Below are positions 22,301-29,291 of a stretch of DNA of 64,000 nt, one piece after another. The notes beneath the pieces were generated by a model, which was not told where the DNA came from, ran no database searches, and saw only the letters and a program-made list of their open reading frames with translations. Origin of the DNA: Stentor roeselii (taxonomy: Eukaryota; Ciliophora; Heterotrichea; Heterotrichida; Stentoridae); contig RSEH01000118.1 of NCBI GenBank assembly GCA_006503475.1, positions 78,140-142,139 of the forward strand. Direction: 5' to 3'. The stretch's first letter is position 1; the number at the start of each line of letters is the position of its first letter. Made by a program: the position numbers and the translations under genes.

Positions 22301-25300
22301 AACGCAATCATCGTCACTCAAGGACGCAGGTGGCCACTTATCATCGACCCACAAGGCCAGGCAAATAAGTGGGTCAAGACAATGGACCGAGAAACTTTAA
22401 AAGTGATAAAACTCACTGATTCAAATTTCTTGAAAATATTGGAAAATGGAATTAGGTATGGAAATCCAATCTTATTGGAAAATGTTGAAGAAAAACTTGA
22501 TCCTAGCATTGATCCGGTACTTTTAAAGAATTTAACGAAAAAAGCAGGAGGGTTCTTTTTGAGACTTGGAGATACGGAAGTGCCTTATAGTAACGACTTC
22601 CGGTTTTATATCACTACGAAATTGTCTAATCCTCATTATTTACCTGAAATTTGTATTAAAGTCACTATCATCAACTTCACTGTCACTCCTCAGGGCTTGG
22701 AAGACCAGCTCTTGGTCGATGTGGTCAAAGCTGAAAAACCTCAACTAGAAGAAATGAAGAATAAGTTGATTGTTCAGATTTCAAGTGATAAAGATATGCT
22801 TCAGGAGCTGGAAGATAAGATATTGACTATGATTTCAAAGGCTAGTGGAGATATCTTAGATGATGAAGTACTTATTGAAACACTTGGAGCTAGTAAAAAG
22901 ACCAGCGAAGTTATTCATGTTCGAATGGCTGAAGCTGAAGAAACTTCGAAAAATATTAATGCGGCTCGTGAAGAGTATAGAACTGTTGCTACTCGCGGGT
23001 CGATTCTTTACTTTGTGGTTGCTGATATGGGACTTGTTGATCCTATGTATCAGTATTCTTTGGATTTCTTTAGCAAACTGTTTAACTTGCGACTGTTAAA
23101 GTCACAGAAAAGTGATGATTTAAATACTCGACTTGATATTCTTGTTGAAGATATTACTAGAAGCTTTTACTTTAATATTTGTAGGGGACTGTTTGAAAAA
23201 GATAAACTTTTGTACTCGTTTTTAAATGCTGTTAGGATTTCTTTGAAGAAAGAACGAGTTAGTGTGAAAGAGTGGAGTTTCTTCTTAAAGGGTTCAGACG
23301 AATACGACGGAGAGCCATTCTCCGCATCAGGTTTACACCTAGACGGTATGACATGGGGAGCCTTAAAAGCCCTAGAAGACTTAAACGAGAACTTCATCGG
23401 TCTTCCTCATTCAATCGAAACCCTATCCGAAAAATGGCGAGCTCTTCTTCATTCCGACGACATTTTCAAAGAGCGTCTTCCAAGTCCATACGAAGGAGCC
23501 CTGACAAGTTTCCAAAAGTTAATCTTAGGTTCAATCCTCCGTCCAGAGAAGTTAATGCTCGGCCTTCGAATGTTCGTCGGGCGAGAACTCGGCCAAGTCT
23601 TCGTCGAGTCTCCTCCATTCGACTTGAAAGGTGCCTTTGAAGACTCAGTGAGTACCAGTCCAATAATTTTCATTCTGAGTCCAGGAGCAGATCCAATAAG
23701 CGACCTTTTAAAACTTGCGAAAGAATACGAAATGGACTCTCGCTTTAGAATGCTCAGTCTCGGGCAGGGCCAAGGAAAACTCGCTGAAAAATATATCGAC
23801 AATGGAAGAAGAAATGGAGATTGGGTCTGTCTTCAGAACTGTCATCTGGCAGCCTCTTGGATGGGCGACTTGGAAAGAATTCAAGAGCAGCAAGTGGAAG
23901 GCGACATTCACCCTGAATATAGAATTTGGCTTACTTCAATGCCAAGTAGCAAGTTTCCAGTACCTGTTCTTCAAAGTGGAGTAAAATTAACTAACGAGCC
24001 GCCGAAAGGACTGAAGGCAAATTTGGGAAGGACCTTTCAAGACGTGACTCCTGAGAACTATGAAGGGTGCTCGAAGGTCTTTGAGTATAAAAGAATGCTT
24101 TTTGCTCTTGCTTTCTTCCATGCAGTTATTTTAGAAAGGAGGAAATTCGGAGCTATTGGGTGGAATATTCCTTATGAGTGGATGACAAGTGACTTCGTCA
24201 CTTCCAAATCACAACTTTTCATGTATCTCAATGAACATGCGGTAACACCTTATGGAACTTTGAAAGTCCTCGTCGCTGAAATCAACTACGGCGGGCGAGT
24301 CACTGACGATAAAGACGTTCGACTGATAACCGCCTTACTCGACAGGTACTTCACGCCAGACGTCATGACAGAAGACTTCAGCTTTTCAAACAACGAGACT
24401 TACAAGCCTCCAAAAGGAATGACCCTTGACGACATGAAAGACTACATCAAAGGACTTCCCCTCGAAGACGATCCTGAGCTGTTCGGCCTTCATTCAAACG
24501 CGAACATCACGTTCAACAAAAAAACAGTCTACGAGTTCCGAGAAGCCATTTCTCTTATTCACCCTCGAGTCAGCGGGGGGTCAGCCGGGAAGAGTTCAGA
24601 CGACATGGTGAACGAAATCGCGAAGGACATCGAAGAACGCCTACCAAAGCCGATGAACACACAAAAAGAAGCCCATCCTGAAACTTTCTCCAAAAATGAA
24701 TTCGGCGCAATGAACTCTTTGGGAGTCTTCGTGGGTCAAGAAATTTACAGATTCAACAAACTTCTGGTCGTGATGCGTAACTCATTAGTCCAACTGCAGA
24801 AAGCGATTCGAGGTGATGTCGTCATGGGTCAGGAGCTGGAAAGGATGTATTCTTGCTTCCTTAATCAAAAAGTCCCCAAGAACTGGTCAGACCAAGCTTA
24901 TCCTTCATTGAAACCTTTGGGCTCCTGGGTAAAGGACTTGATTTTAAGAGTTGAGTTCATCGCGTCTTGGCTCACGCAAGGCCCGAGGCCGACTTACTGG
25001 TTGTCAGCGTTTTTCTTCCCGCAGGGGTTCATGACTGCTGCACTTCAGATGTACGCCAGGCAGACCCAGACGCCGATCGACACTTTGAAGTTCAGGACTG
25101 AAGTACTGCCCAAGACTCACCATCAAATCAAGGACATGCCGAGCAAAGGGGTGAATATTCATGGACTCTTCATGCAAGGCGCTCGGTGGGACCTGCACCG
25201 AAATAGAATTGATGAAAGCGAGCCTGGCTCGCTTTTTATTGAAATGCCAGTCGTTTGGCTTGACCCTGTCCCAACTGAGCAGAAGCCAGATGGACTTATG

Positions 25301-25459
25301 TACCCGGCACCTCTTTACAAGACATCTTTAAGGGCAGGAGAACTCAGCACCACTGGACACTCGACGAATTTTGTCCTTTTCTTTGAACTTCCTACAACGC
25401 AACAGGCGGTTCATTGGATTAGAAGAGGAGTGGCTTTGCTTTGCCAACTTGATGATTAA
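13370..25459 (+). CDS. Inner-arm axonemal dynein heavy chain (DNAH3/7/12-like)
   Basis: 4029 residues in a single exon. The N-terminal ~1150 residues are tail and coiled coil, followed by the linker (about 1150-1360, with VDRFWRELM). Six AAA modules follow. P-loops are AAA1 GPAGTGKT at ~1391, AAA2 GPAATGKT at ~1672, AAA3 GNTGVGKT at ~2017 and AAA4 GVGGSGRQS at ~2360. AAA1 carries the Walker B-like CFDEFNRI. The stalk coiled coils and microtubule-binding tip lie at about 2600-2900 (PPPAVEMVMNAVCLLM near the tip). The C-terminal cap ends in HWIRRGVALLCQLDD, typical of single-headed inner-arm dyneins, and the length matches that group. It hydrolyses ATP to drive microtubule sliding in cilia. AAA4 has Arg at the usual Lys of the P-loop motif, as I recall for this clade. 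Confidence 0.97.
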   Translation: MEGYKMDERLPYPIENQPRSRLARIAGRDSELASTAVLSLNSGANYSKNQFKSLYKVDLKKELEEWDLPFAAARNKPSGAIISNTKLPPIAMEETGEEDEQHSPLSQEFDMHSLQKMLNKSKKTRGGLSSGAQETLFVDRESMIFKELKKIITGEDAISFFAKNGNTSPVKFLYCNKAAADGKVFRPYDLVVVPEKEIHSEYFTISAQGVVHVMPKTSEGSVTTFYSLADWMHQSKLFNLLTSMNLFKNYLNEKVFSLWRGNVRYNHYCATRNKLKRSLFFAKPVFVESLPKVNDTMYSMTSTHLLELNEKTPYELSTYVDIQKTEKAKARKEFDHAMENLKNECESVKQVVIESANLPEMEDLDPAKLGQRNKKKSMVQQKLEEKERKHKLKLAKEHKEMLPNFVRLIDYMSTETIVTLIIDRTSKFLKAILEKKAGAKLFSTRVMYGKDCMVFDPNEEEFLERVDTIFEGILSEVNNVTRLSQGFEELFGNDRSNLAQISEIVKGSEVYQETIKRIKDKFIDDFKEAYNYAETYFEKARYVNDYVATWNFEAYKAEGHTVQHIKDELNKIKDSMTKDLNNYVPSIPNASVKGILNIEGKIIKQQLQTSLASAQQDLKNYLTAMSASKTESAMKELDNMIQNLSQPPTALKSFIKYMEDLNQSKISIQNIETSKAELDEIERTLKRESKGHESTNSVEIMKLDGKIKTCKTNIDQANDYIEKKKADMEKRLAGRVEKLKSQLSDDLLKKLDEGAIVSVEAQPIEALNELKKIETKLKKCEQNAEKFKHYQEVFQVGITRIKELEETSYKFSRKNKLWSLRKEYEEFRSNLEHADFVTLGQDLKKKVSYFDKESVNLKLELMKISKDGKDQVAEELSIKVKEITNMLPVIENLSIEAMKSRHWVKIFQELEAEVDYSEGKFFCLQELVEWGVMNIKDKVEEISATAAGEFSLENTIEEIRKAWEATNFELSNYREQKDKFYLTKVEDILTQLEDHQVSVQTMLSNRYVAEIKSFIEEWDKKLRLVQDVIDEWLICQKQWMYLENIFSAPDIQKQLPRETTKFQGVDRFWRELMLRTNKNPSVIEACVSEGLLDKFKRNNKILEEIKKSLDEYLESKRLAFPRFYFLADDELLEILSQTRNPRKVQDHLRKCFDNMDKIIFEEGKDALTVTGMISGERETVSFSETVVPEGNVEHWLTKIEEMMKKTLYDWTKKALHEYPRDELKRRHWFFDMNIPAQCILVVDQIKWTFGAATAIDNLEHARNDNAVHEYNEFLRLQINDSVGIVRGDLTGLQRTLMGALITLDVHGRDVIGSLADKGVKSLWDFEWSKQLRYYWEADVDDCMVRQTNAKFKYSYEYLGNGPRLVITPLTDKCYLTLTGALHLYYGGAPAGPAGTGKTETTKDLGKALAIQCVVFNCSDGLDVNIMARFFSGLAQAGAWSCFDEFNRIDIEVLSVIAQQILTIQHAVRNNQEEFEFFGRNIKLDKRFGVFITMNPGYAGRTELPDNLKALFRPVAMMIPDYAMIAEIMLFSEGFEKARILARKMVQLYKLASEQLSKQDHYDFGMRAVKSVLVMAGQLRRKNPDLSEDVVLIRAMRDSNVPKFLEQDLPLFRGIITDLFPSVTVPFIDYGDLERSIREQLEKKEYRPLDSFVLKIIQLFETMLVRHGNMIVGPAATGKTTLYKTLADALGQLFTEEEEDETRVKDSSHQKIFYYPLNPKAISMGELYGQTSLTGDFTDGIVPILVRSAKSDNTPAKKWIVFDGPVDSLWIESMNTVLDDNKMLCLTSGERIKLPDTITMLFEVQDLSQASPATVSRCGMVYLDPVHLGWEPLIDTWSVNFKKQLDSKLADHVVENVKKFIKILLPFVKSECKEEIQSSSSNLVTSCLNLIGAMVKQELIAKKRPDDAENLINLYLIFAFTWSLGANLNDSSRAAFDKKLRTEIEVIYRHFPYSNTVFDYCIDDDMCEFVPWETRVPTFNYNSKQPYFTILVPTVDTVRNRFVLEVLAKKSHHILFTGNTGVGKTVVIKDYLAMGGSDWFVSTVINCSAQTSTQNINDVFEDKLEAPRKKIRRPPPGKKMIMFIDDVNMPALDLFGSQPPVELLRQIIEAGFYDLKNYFFKNVEDVIFVAACAPPGGGRNQVSPRFFRHFNMIWQVQLSQGSMEAIFSSILRGFLDEHPDENLSEYADPIVKTSVETYTKICNDLLPTPSKSHYTFNLRDLSKVVQGMLMVTYENLRGLNTLLLLWLHECCRVFRDRLIDDKDRNWFNDELERKMKMNINTDLTKDKWVDVIFGDFMSGPYKDYIRIEYNDKLFDQLAMSLEQYNSEYNRMNLVFFKDAINHLTRVCRILKQPRGNALLVGVGGSGRQSLARLAVCMAGQKPRSIEITRIYGVIQFREDLKNLLKQAGAQGEKIAFIFSDTQIVKESFLEDINNILNTGEVPNLYEIADMEEIINNVRDLARSAGKPDTKDAIFQHYVQQCRDNLHIILAFSPVGEQFRVRCRQFPSIVNCCTLDWYSAWPKDALFSVAQRFFNENEHLGIKDLKEQLCNICVEIHFSVTKKSKDFELELRRKNYTTPTSYLELIKLYLDMLTIQQKKVPEQINKYVTGLKRLKETNEMVSQMQVTQAELKVKLVKSSEDNAKLLVDLQVKQADAKVKEEACAKDEAECSATMKEVTEIKNECQQDLDEALPALNAANKALQSLNKNDIVEVKSYTKPPPAVEMVMNAVCLLMKEKQTWDQGKKLLGDMNFLQNCMNFPKDDISNQTLRKLQTYISNPDFNKDVVAGVSKAAGSLCEWVVAMDKYAKISRNIEPKRNRLQQAESNLKVVQDQLNEKQSALRAIQNEVAELEATFQASVKKGEELRKSSELTEQRLIRAEKLVSGLSSESKRWAESAKLLEGDLKNLVGNIMLAAGFVAYLGPFTLNYRNSLMEGWVSFARSQRVPVNPVFSAERILADPVEVREWTLAGLPADQLSVDNAIIVTQGRRWPLIIDPQGQANKWVKTMDRETLKVIKLTDSNFLKILENGIRYGNPILLENVEEKLDPSIDPVLLKNLTKKAGGFFLRLGDTEVPYSNDFRFYITTKLSNPHYLPEICIKVTIINFTVTPQGLEDQLLVDVVKAEKPQLEEMKNKLIVQISSDKDMLQELEDKILTMISKASGDILDDEVLIETLGASKKTSEVIHVRMAEAEETSKNINAAREEYRTVATRGSILYFVVADMGLVDPMYQYSLDFFSKLFNLRLLKSQKSDDLNTRLDILVEDITRSFYFNICRGLFEKDKLLYSFLNAVRISLKKERVSVKEWSFFLKGSDEYDGEPFSASGLHLDGMTWGALKALEDLNENFIGLPHSIETLSEKWRALLHSDDIFKERLPSPYEGALTSFQKLILGSILRPEKLMLGLRMFVGRELGQVFVESPPFDLKGAFEDSVSTSPIIFILSPGADPISDLLKLAKEYEMDSRFRMLSLGQGQGKLAEKYIDNGRRNGDWVCLQNCHLAASWMGDLERIQEQQVEGDIHPEYRIWLTSMPSSKFPVPVLQSGVKLTNEPPKGLKANLGRTFQDVTPENYEGCSKVFEYKRMLFALAFFHAVILERRKFGAIGWNIPYEWMTSDFVTSKSQLFMYLNEHAVTPYGTLKVLVAEINYGGRVTDDKDVRLITALLDRYFTPDVMTEDFSFSNNETYKPPKGMTLDDMKDYIKGLPLEDDPELFGLHSNANITFNKKTVYEFREAISLIHPRVSGGSAGKSSDDMVNEIAKDIEERLPKPMNTQKEAHPETFSKNEFGAMNSLGVFVGQEIYRFNKLLVVMRNSLVQLQKAIRGDVVMGQELERMYSCFLNQKVPKNWSDQAYPSLKPLGSWVKDLILRVEFIASWLTQGPRPTYWLSAFFFPQGFMTAALQMYARQTQTPIDTLKFRTEVLPKTHHQIKDMPSKGVNIHGLFMQGARWDLHRNRIDESEPGSLFIEMPVVWLDPVPTEQKPDGLMYPAPLYKTSLRAGELSTTGHSTNFVLFFELPTTQQAVHWIRRGVALLCQLDD

Positions 25460-25466
25460 TAGTTAA

Positions 25467-26678
25467 CTAATTTCTATTTGGCCGAATTAGCACTTCTTCT
25501 TGGATCATGCTGATTCTTAAGAGAACTGCTTGGGTTGTCTTCACGAAGTCTTTTGCACTGTTTAAAACACTTTTGTGAAGCTTGTTTTTTTGGTCTATTT
25601 GTCTGGATCTTACTACTTTTTCATGAGCGTCGATTCGTGCGTCGACCTTTCCTTCAGTTATCAGCTTTGAAAGACGCTCTTTGATGAAATTTTCTGACAT
25701 TTCGAAGTTTAAGCAGAGGTCACTTATTTGAACGGTTTTGAAGGCTTTAAGGTATTGGATGAGACATTTGTTCTTGATTTCGTCACAAAGGACTGATAGG
25801 GTCTTTCCTATGAAGTAGTCTGGGAAGTACCTGGATCGGAGATGCTCGATGTTTTGCATTACTTTGGAGAATTTGCAGTTCAGGTAAGAATCGACCAGGT
25901 CGAGAAGAAGGGACTCGTCTTCGGAGAATACCAGGAATGACTTGGATTGCATTAGTTCTGTTTTGATTGAGGACCTGTCCATAGAAGCCAGCGCACAAAG
26001 AACAAGATAGACTGCCAAGTCGGTGTTACTTGCAAGTTCAACGTTATTTTCTCCTTCTAGTCCTAAAAAATATTCTGTTGCTGTCTTGAAAGTGTTACTC
26101 TGCATATTGCAAAGTCCCATTATGATCCTGCTTGTAACTATTTGACTTGCGGGAATTCCAGTTAAATGGATTATCTTTTGTGCATTGTTCTGAGCGAATG
26201 AAATGTTTTTCTTGTATAGAGATACTAAGGACATCAATGAAAATAACTCGAATTGATGATCTGCTGTGACTGTCACGTCTTTAGCTCTCTGGAGCACTTT
26301 CATGGCATTGACCAAGTCTCCTGTTTTCAAGTAAAAGTCTGCTAATTCAATCAGGTGGACTCGGTAAGAGTCTTTCAGGCCTGCATTTTTAGATTGGCTG
26401 ATTTTGAACTCTTTGTTATCAGCGATATCTTTCACTTGCAGCTCCCATCTCGCTAACTCTTCTGAGGATAACACTGGGAGGGCTTCGAAACCAGTCTTCT
26501 TACTTATAGAAGGAATCAGCTCGTTGTAAAAACTCACTCGGTTCTCTGATTTCAACTTGTTTATCAGATACCGTCCGACCTCGATGAATGAAGCACCTTG
26601 AACTTCTTGAATTATGCTCATTAGCCGAATTGATTGGATTAGGTCTGGATATACTTGAACTGAATCGAGGATTTCCAT
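25467..26678 (-). CDS. CSN1: COP9 signalosome subunit 1 (PCI-domain protein)
   Basis: 403 residues. An N-terminal helical repeat region (about 90-290, Rpn7-type TPR-like helices such as LADFYLKTGDLVNAMKVLQRA) is followed by a PCI winged helix at about 300-370. The stretch EGKVDARIDAHEKVV then SRQIDQKNKL matches the diagnostic CSN1 segment in which RIDSH and DVDQR occur in animals. The C-terminal helix (SAKDFVKTTQAVLLRISMIQEEV) packs into the CSN helical bundle. The COP9 signalosome removes Nedd8 from cullins. Rpn6/Rpn7 of the proteasome lid are the main alternatives; the RIDAH and IDQKN motifs favour CSN1. Its stop lies 7 bp from the stop of the convergent dynein gene. Confidence 0.85.
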   Translation of the reverse strand: MEILDSVQVYPDLIQSIRLMSIIQEVQGASFIEVGRYLINKLKSENRVSFYNELIPSISKKTGFEALPVLSSEELARWELQVKDIADNKEFKISQSKNAGLKDSYRVHLIELADFYLKTGDLVNAMKVLQRAKDVTVTADHQFELFSLMSLVSLYKKNISFAQNNAQKIIHLTGIPASQIVTSRIIMGLCNMQSNTFKTATEYFLGLEGENNVELASNTDLAVYLVLCALASMDRSSIKTELMQSKSFLVFSEDESLLLDLVDSYLNCKFSKVMQNIEHLRSRYFPDYFIGKTLSVLCDEIKNKCLIQYLKAFKTVQISDLCLNFEMSENFIKERLSKLITEGKVDARIDAHEKVVRSRQIDQKNKLHKSVLNSAKDFVKTTQAVLLRISMIQEEVLIRPNRN

Positions 26679-27877
26679 ATTGATAATTTGGAAGAGCTCA
26701 GAGAAAGGATTGAAAGATTAGAGAAGGTTATACTAGATAGAAAACTTGAAGGGGTATTCATTGAATGCCAAAGAAAATTTGATTATTGATGTTTACATTT
26801 GATAATGATTTATTATTTTTAGAGATGTGAGGTTATTTATTGAATAATTTTCAAAAATAAGGAAATTGAGTTGGATCGTTTTAGTGATATGAAAGATATT
26901 TAAGTATTATGCAGTAAATGCAGGCTTCAATTTGATAGGAAGATCTATCAAATAAAAAAAAAACTCTTCTATGATACTCATATTAAATAAAAGATTTAGA
27001 TTAGATTTGAATTAAAAATAATAGATATAGAGTTACAGTTCCAATACTATCCTATATATTTTATGAAGAAAATTAAATTTATTCTTTGTGCTCTTTTAGG
27101 CGAGGGCAAGTATATTAGCTATGACTATGGACTTCTTTAATTGGTGTGTTAAATAAAATGATATTGAACTATTCTTACAAGATTTAATTCCAGATGATTC
27201 GATAATTTTCAGTCTTAAAGGAAAAATATTTGTGAACAGAAGATTGTGATTAATTTGAAAATAAAAAGCCCATTATATGAATATAGTAACCTAGTAAATG
27301 GATAAAAAGAATTTAGATATAATTTCTATGTAGATCAATCAGATAAATTATCAGAGCAGAGGAATATATATTAAAATATTTAGGATATTTATATTTAGTT
27401 GTATTTAGTTATGAATTTATTAAATCATAAAATATGTCTTTAATACATTCTTCTCTGCTAGCGAGTTAAATTCGATGTTTAGTATAAAATATTGGTATTT
27501 TCATGGTTCAAAGATGTATATTGTTCACTTAAATTTGATCACAATATTAATAATAGAACAAAAGATAAAATTTTTATAATGGAATTATAATTTTTAAATC
27601 TTTATTTCATCTTGAAAAACATTAATTTTATGATTATACATTTCATGTTCAAATCGATATTCTAATGATATTTATCAAAATCCATCTCCACCAGCTCATT
27701 AATATTTTACAATCAACAAACTTCTGCCAAAAATCCCAAAAAAAAAAAAAATCTTGTCAATAATTTCAATTTCAAATTATTCTTCTAGAACATTTTACAT
27801 ATGAAAATTTCCTTCCCTCATATTTCCTAAGTTTGAGTCATCACCACCCCTTTTACATCATTGATATAAAAACCTAA
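26679..27877. other. Gene-free AT-rich stretch (1.2 kb)
   Basis: Stop-dense in all frames. The first ~250 bases are C-poor on the plus strand, matching the 5' flank of the leftward CSN1 gene. An oligo-A run lies near 27729-27741. No RNA gene, repeat or hidden spliced gene was seen. The last ~150 bases turn C-rich ahead of the zinc-finger frame. Confidence 0.6.
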
Positions 27878-28306
27878 TTAATAAAATCCTATAATATTAA
27901 ACTGCTCCAACCAAGAACCAGCAACAAGCCCGAGTACAAGTGTTATTACGAAGACTGTCAAAAATACTTCCAAAATAAAATTTACTTAGTGACCCACATC
28001 AACTCCCAGCATCTTCACGTGCCAGTCTACAGCTGCGTCCTTTGTGAAACTTTCTTCAATTCTTCTGATGACTATTTCGCGCACATGAGAAGTCATGCAA
28101 AGAAACCCATCAAAAGTACTTCTGCAATCCTTTCTAAAGTAACATTAGAACCCTCAATCGATAACTTGCCAACAAGCATCACATCGCTACCAACACTTCC
28201 AGGTATCGAAAGTGACCGAAGAAGATTCGCATTTGGCTACAAGATTCCCTTATCAGTCAAAATCTTTGAAATCCTGTCAACGCAAATAGGATCAGGAAGA
28301 AACTAA
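27878..28306 (+). CDS. Two-finger C2H2 zinc-finger frame, start unclear (possibly a broken gene)
   Basis: An open frame of 142 codons encodes two C2H2 fingers in tandem: CYYEDC, twelve residues, H-x3-H; then CVLC, twelve residues, H-x3-H, ending AHMRSH. The match to the zinc ligands is complete in both. However, no in-frame ATG precedes finger 1. The frame is preceded by TAA at 27875, and no 15-nt GT...AG intron could remove that stop, since there is no GT between ~27835 and the GAGTAC just before finger 1. It could be a gene with a longer 5' intron, a non-AUG start, a sequence error, or a decayed copy. The tail after the fingers is Ser/Thr-rich. A nucleic-acid-binding role is the family default. 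Confidence 0.55.
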   Translation, partial: LIKSYNIKLLQPRTSNKPEYKCYYEDCQKYFQNKIYLVTHINSQHLHVPVYSCVLCETFFNSSDDYFAHMRSHAKKPIKSTSAILSKVTLEPSIDNLPTSITSLPTLPGIESDRRRFAFGYKIPLSVKIFEILSTQIGSGRN

Positions 28307-28699
28307 GTAGTTTAAAGTAAAAAATATTCAAAAAGTCCTGAAAAATAAAAACCCTTCAAATTTTCACTCGAATTGGAAGAAGCAAGTTGATAGTTAGAGC
28401 CAGGAGTTAAAAATGAGATAATGAAATAATTTTATTGAATATCGAACCTTCAAATTTTTCTCACTTTAACAGGGAAACTTTTAACAGACTTTGTTTAAAA
28501 TCAAAAGGTCGCCCATGATGATTTGGGTTGAAAAGTCTTCTAAGAATTGACATTTTCTTATTTTGGAAATATTTGATCTGGGAGTTAAGTTTGAATGATT
28601 TTTTTGAGAAGGTTGAAGTATTTGAAAGGGTTTAGATTTGGATTGGCTTGGATTGGAAAATAGAAATTATTAGATTTTAGTTGTTTTAAGCTAGGTGTG
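28307..28699. other. Gene-free stretch between convergent genes (393 bp)
   Basis: No frame, RNA gene or repeat was recognised. The sequence near 28600-28690 is G/T-rich. It holds the 3' ends of the zinc-finger frame (plus) and the STPG gene (minus). Confidence 0.55.
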
Positions 28700-29269
28700 T
28701 TAAATGTTTTCCTTATGGCTCAGGGTGTACTTGGATTTGACGAAATCGTATGGCGAGTAGGCTGAAGGTCCTGGGGATTCCTTGTGTGCTAGTTCAAGAA
28801 CTCTTTTTTCCTTGTTAAATACTGTGCTTGGAGACCTGCTCCTGTTTTTTGGATGTGATGTGTCGTAATCTCCCGGCCCTGGAGTCACTGGAATTTCTTT
28901 TTGAATCTCTCGTTTTTGTTTGGAGAATGTTGTACTAACTTGGACTTTTGATACATTTTTCAAGTTAGCACAAGAGTTAACGGATTTTTTTAATGCCTTC
29001 GTTGGAGTGATTGAGTTGTTTCGATGAGATGAGATTGGAGGTGACTGATCAATGTTTTCAGGGAAATCCCAAATATGATCAATAAGTTCATTCACAATAA
29101 CCTTAAGACACTTTTTGAATTCCTGAGTCTTAAAGCTTTTATTCTGTGAATGCAAAGATTGAAAAGAAGTGAAAAACAAGTTATAAAATCCCTGATTCTG
29201 TATTTTATCTAAAGTTTTCGCTAGACCAGCATAGCTTTCCAACTGCATGCGAATCTCTTCAATATTCAT
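28700..29269 (-). CDS. STPG/SHIPPO-repeat protein
   Basis: 189 residues. The N-terminal half is helical (about residues 5-85). The C-terminal part holds two sperm-tail PG-rich repeats: TPGPGDYD at about 133-140 and SPGPSAYSP at about 168-176, each preceded by a basic, Ser-rich stretch (STTFSKQKR, STVFNKEKR) as is usual for the family. STPG/SHIPPO proteins line or enter axonemal and other stable microtubules. With a ciliate host and a dynein gene nearby, an axonemal microtubule-associated protein is the natural reading. The start codon follows the Kelch gene by 22 bp on the same strand. Confidence 0.8.
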   Translation of the reverse strand: MNIEEIRMQLESYAGLAKTLDKIQNQGFYNLFFTSFQSLHSQNKSFKTQEFKKCLKVIVNELIDHIWDFPENIDQSPPISSHRNNSITPTKALKKSVNSCANLKNVSKVQVSTTFSKQKREIQKEIPVTPGPGDYDTSHPKNRSRSPSTVFNKEKRVLELAHKESPGPSAYSPYDFVKSKYTLSHKENI

Positions 29270-29291
29270 CTTTCCTTATAATAATCATAAA

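Noticed and set aside
13370-25459. Shadow frames on the opposite strand of the dynein gene (several over 60 codons)
   Set aside because: They follow from the codon pattern of the dynein gene; none has a domain or a separate composition.
27729-27741. Oligo-A run as a possible retroposon tail
   Set aside because: No adjoining element, target duplication or coding remnant was seen; simple A-runs are expected in this AT-rich DNA.
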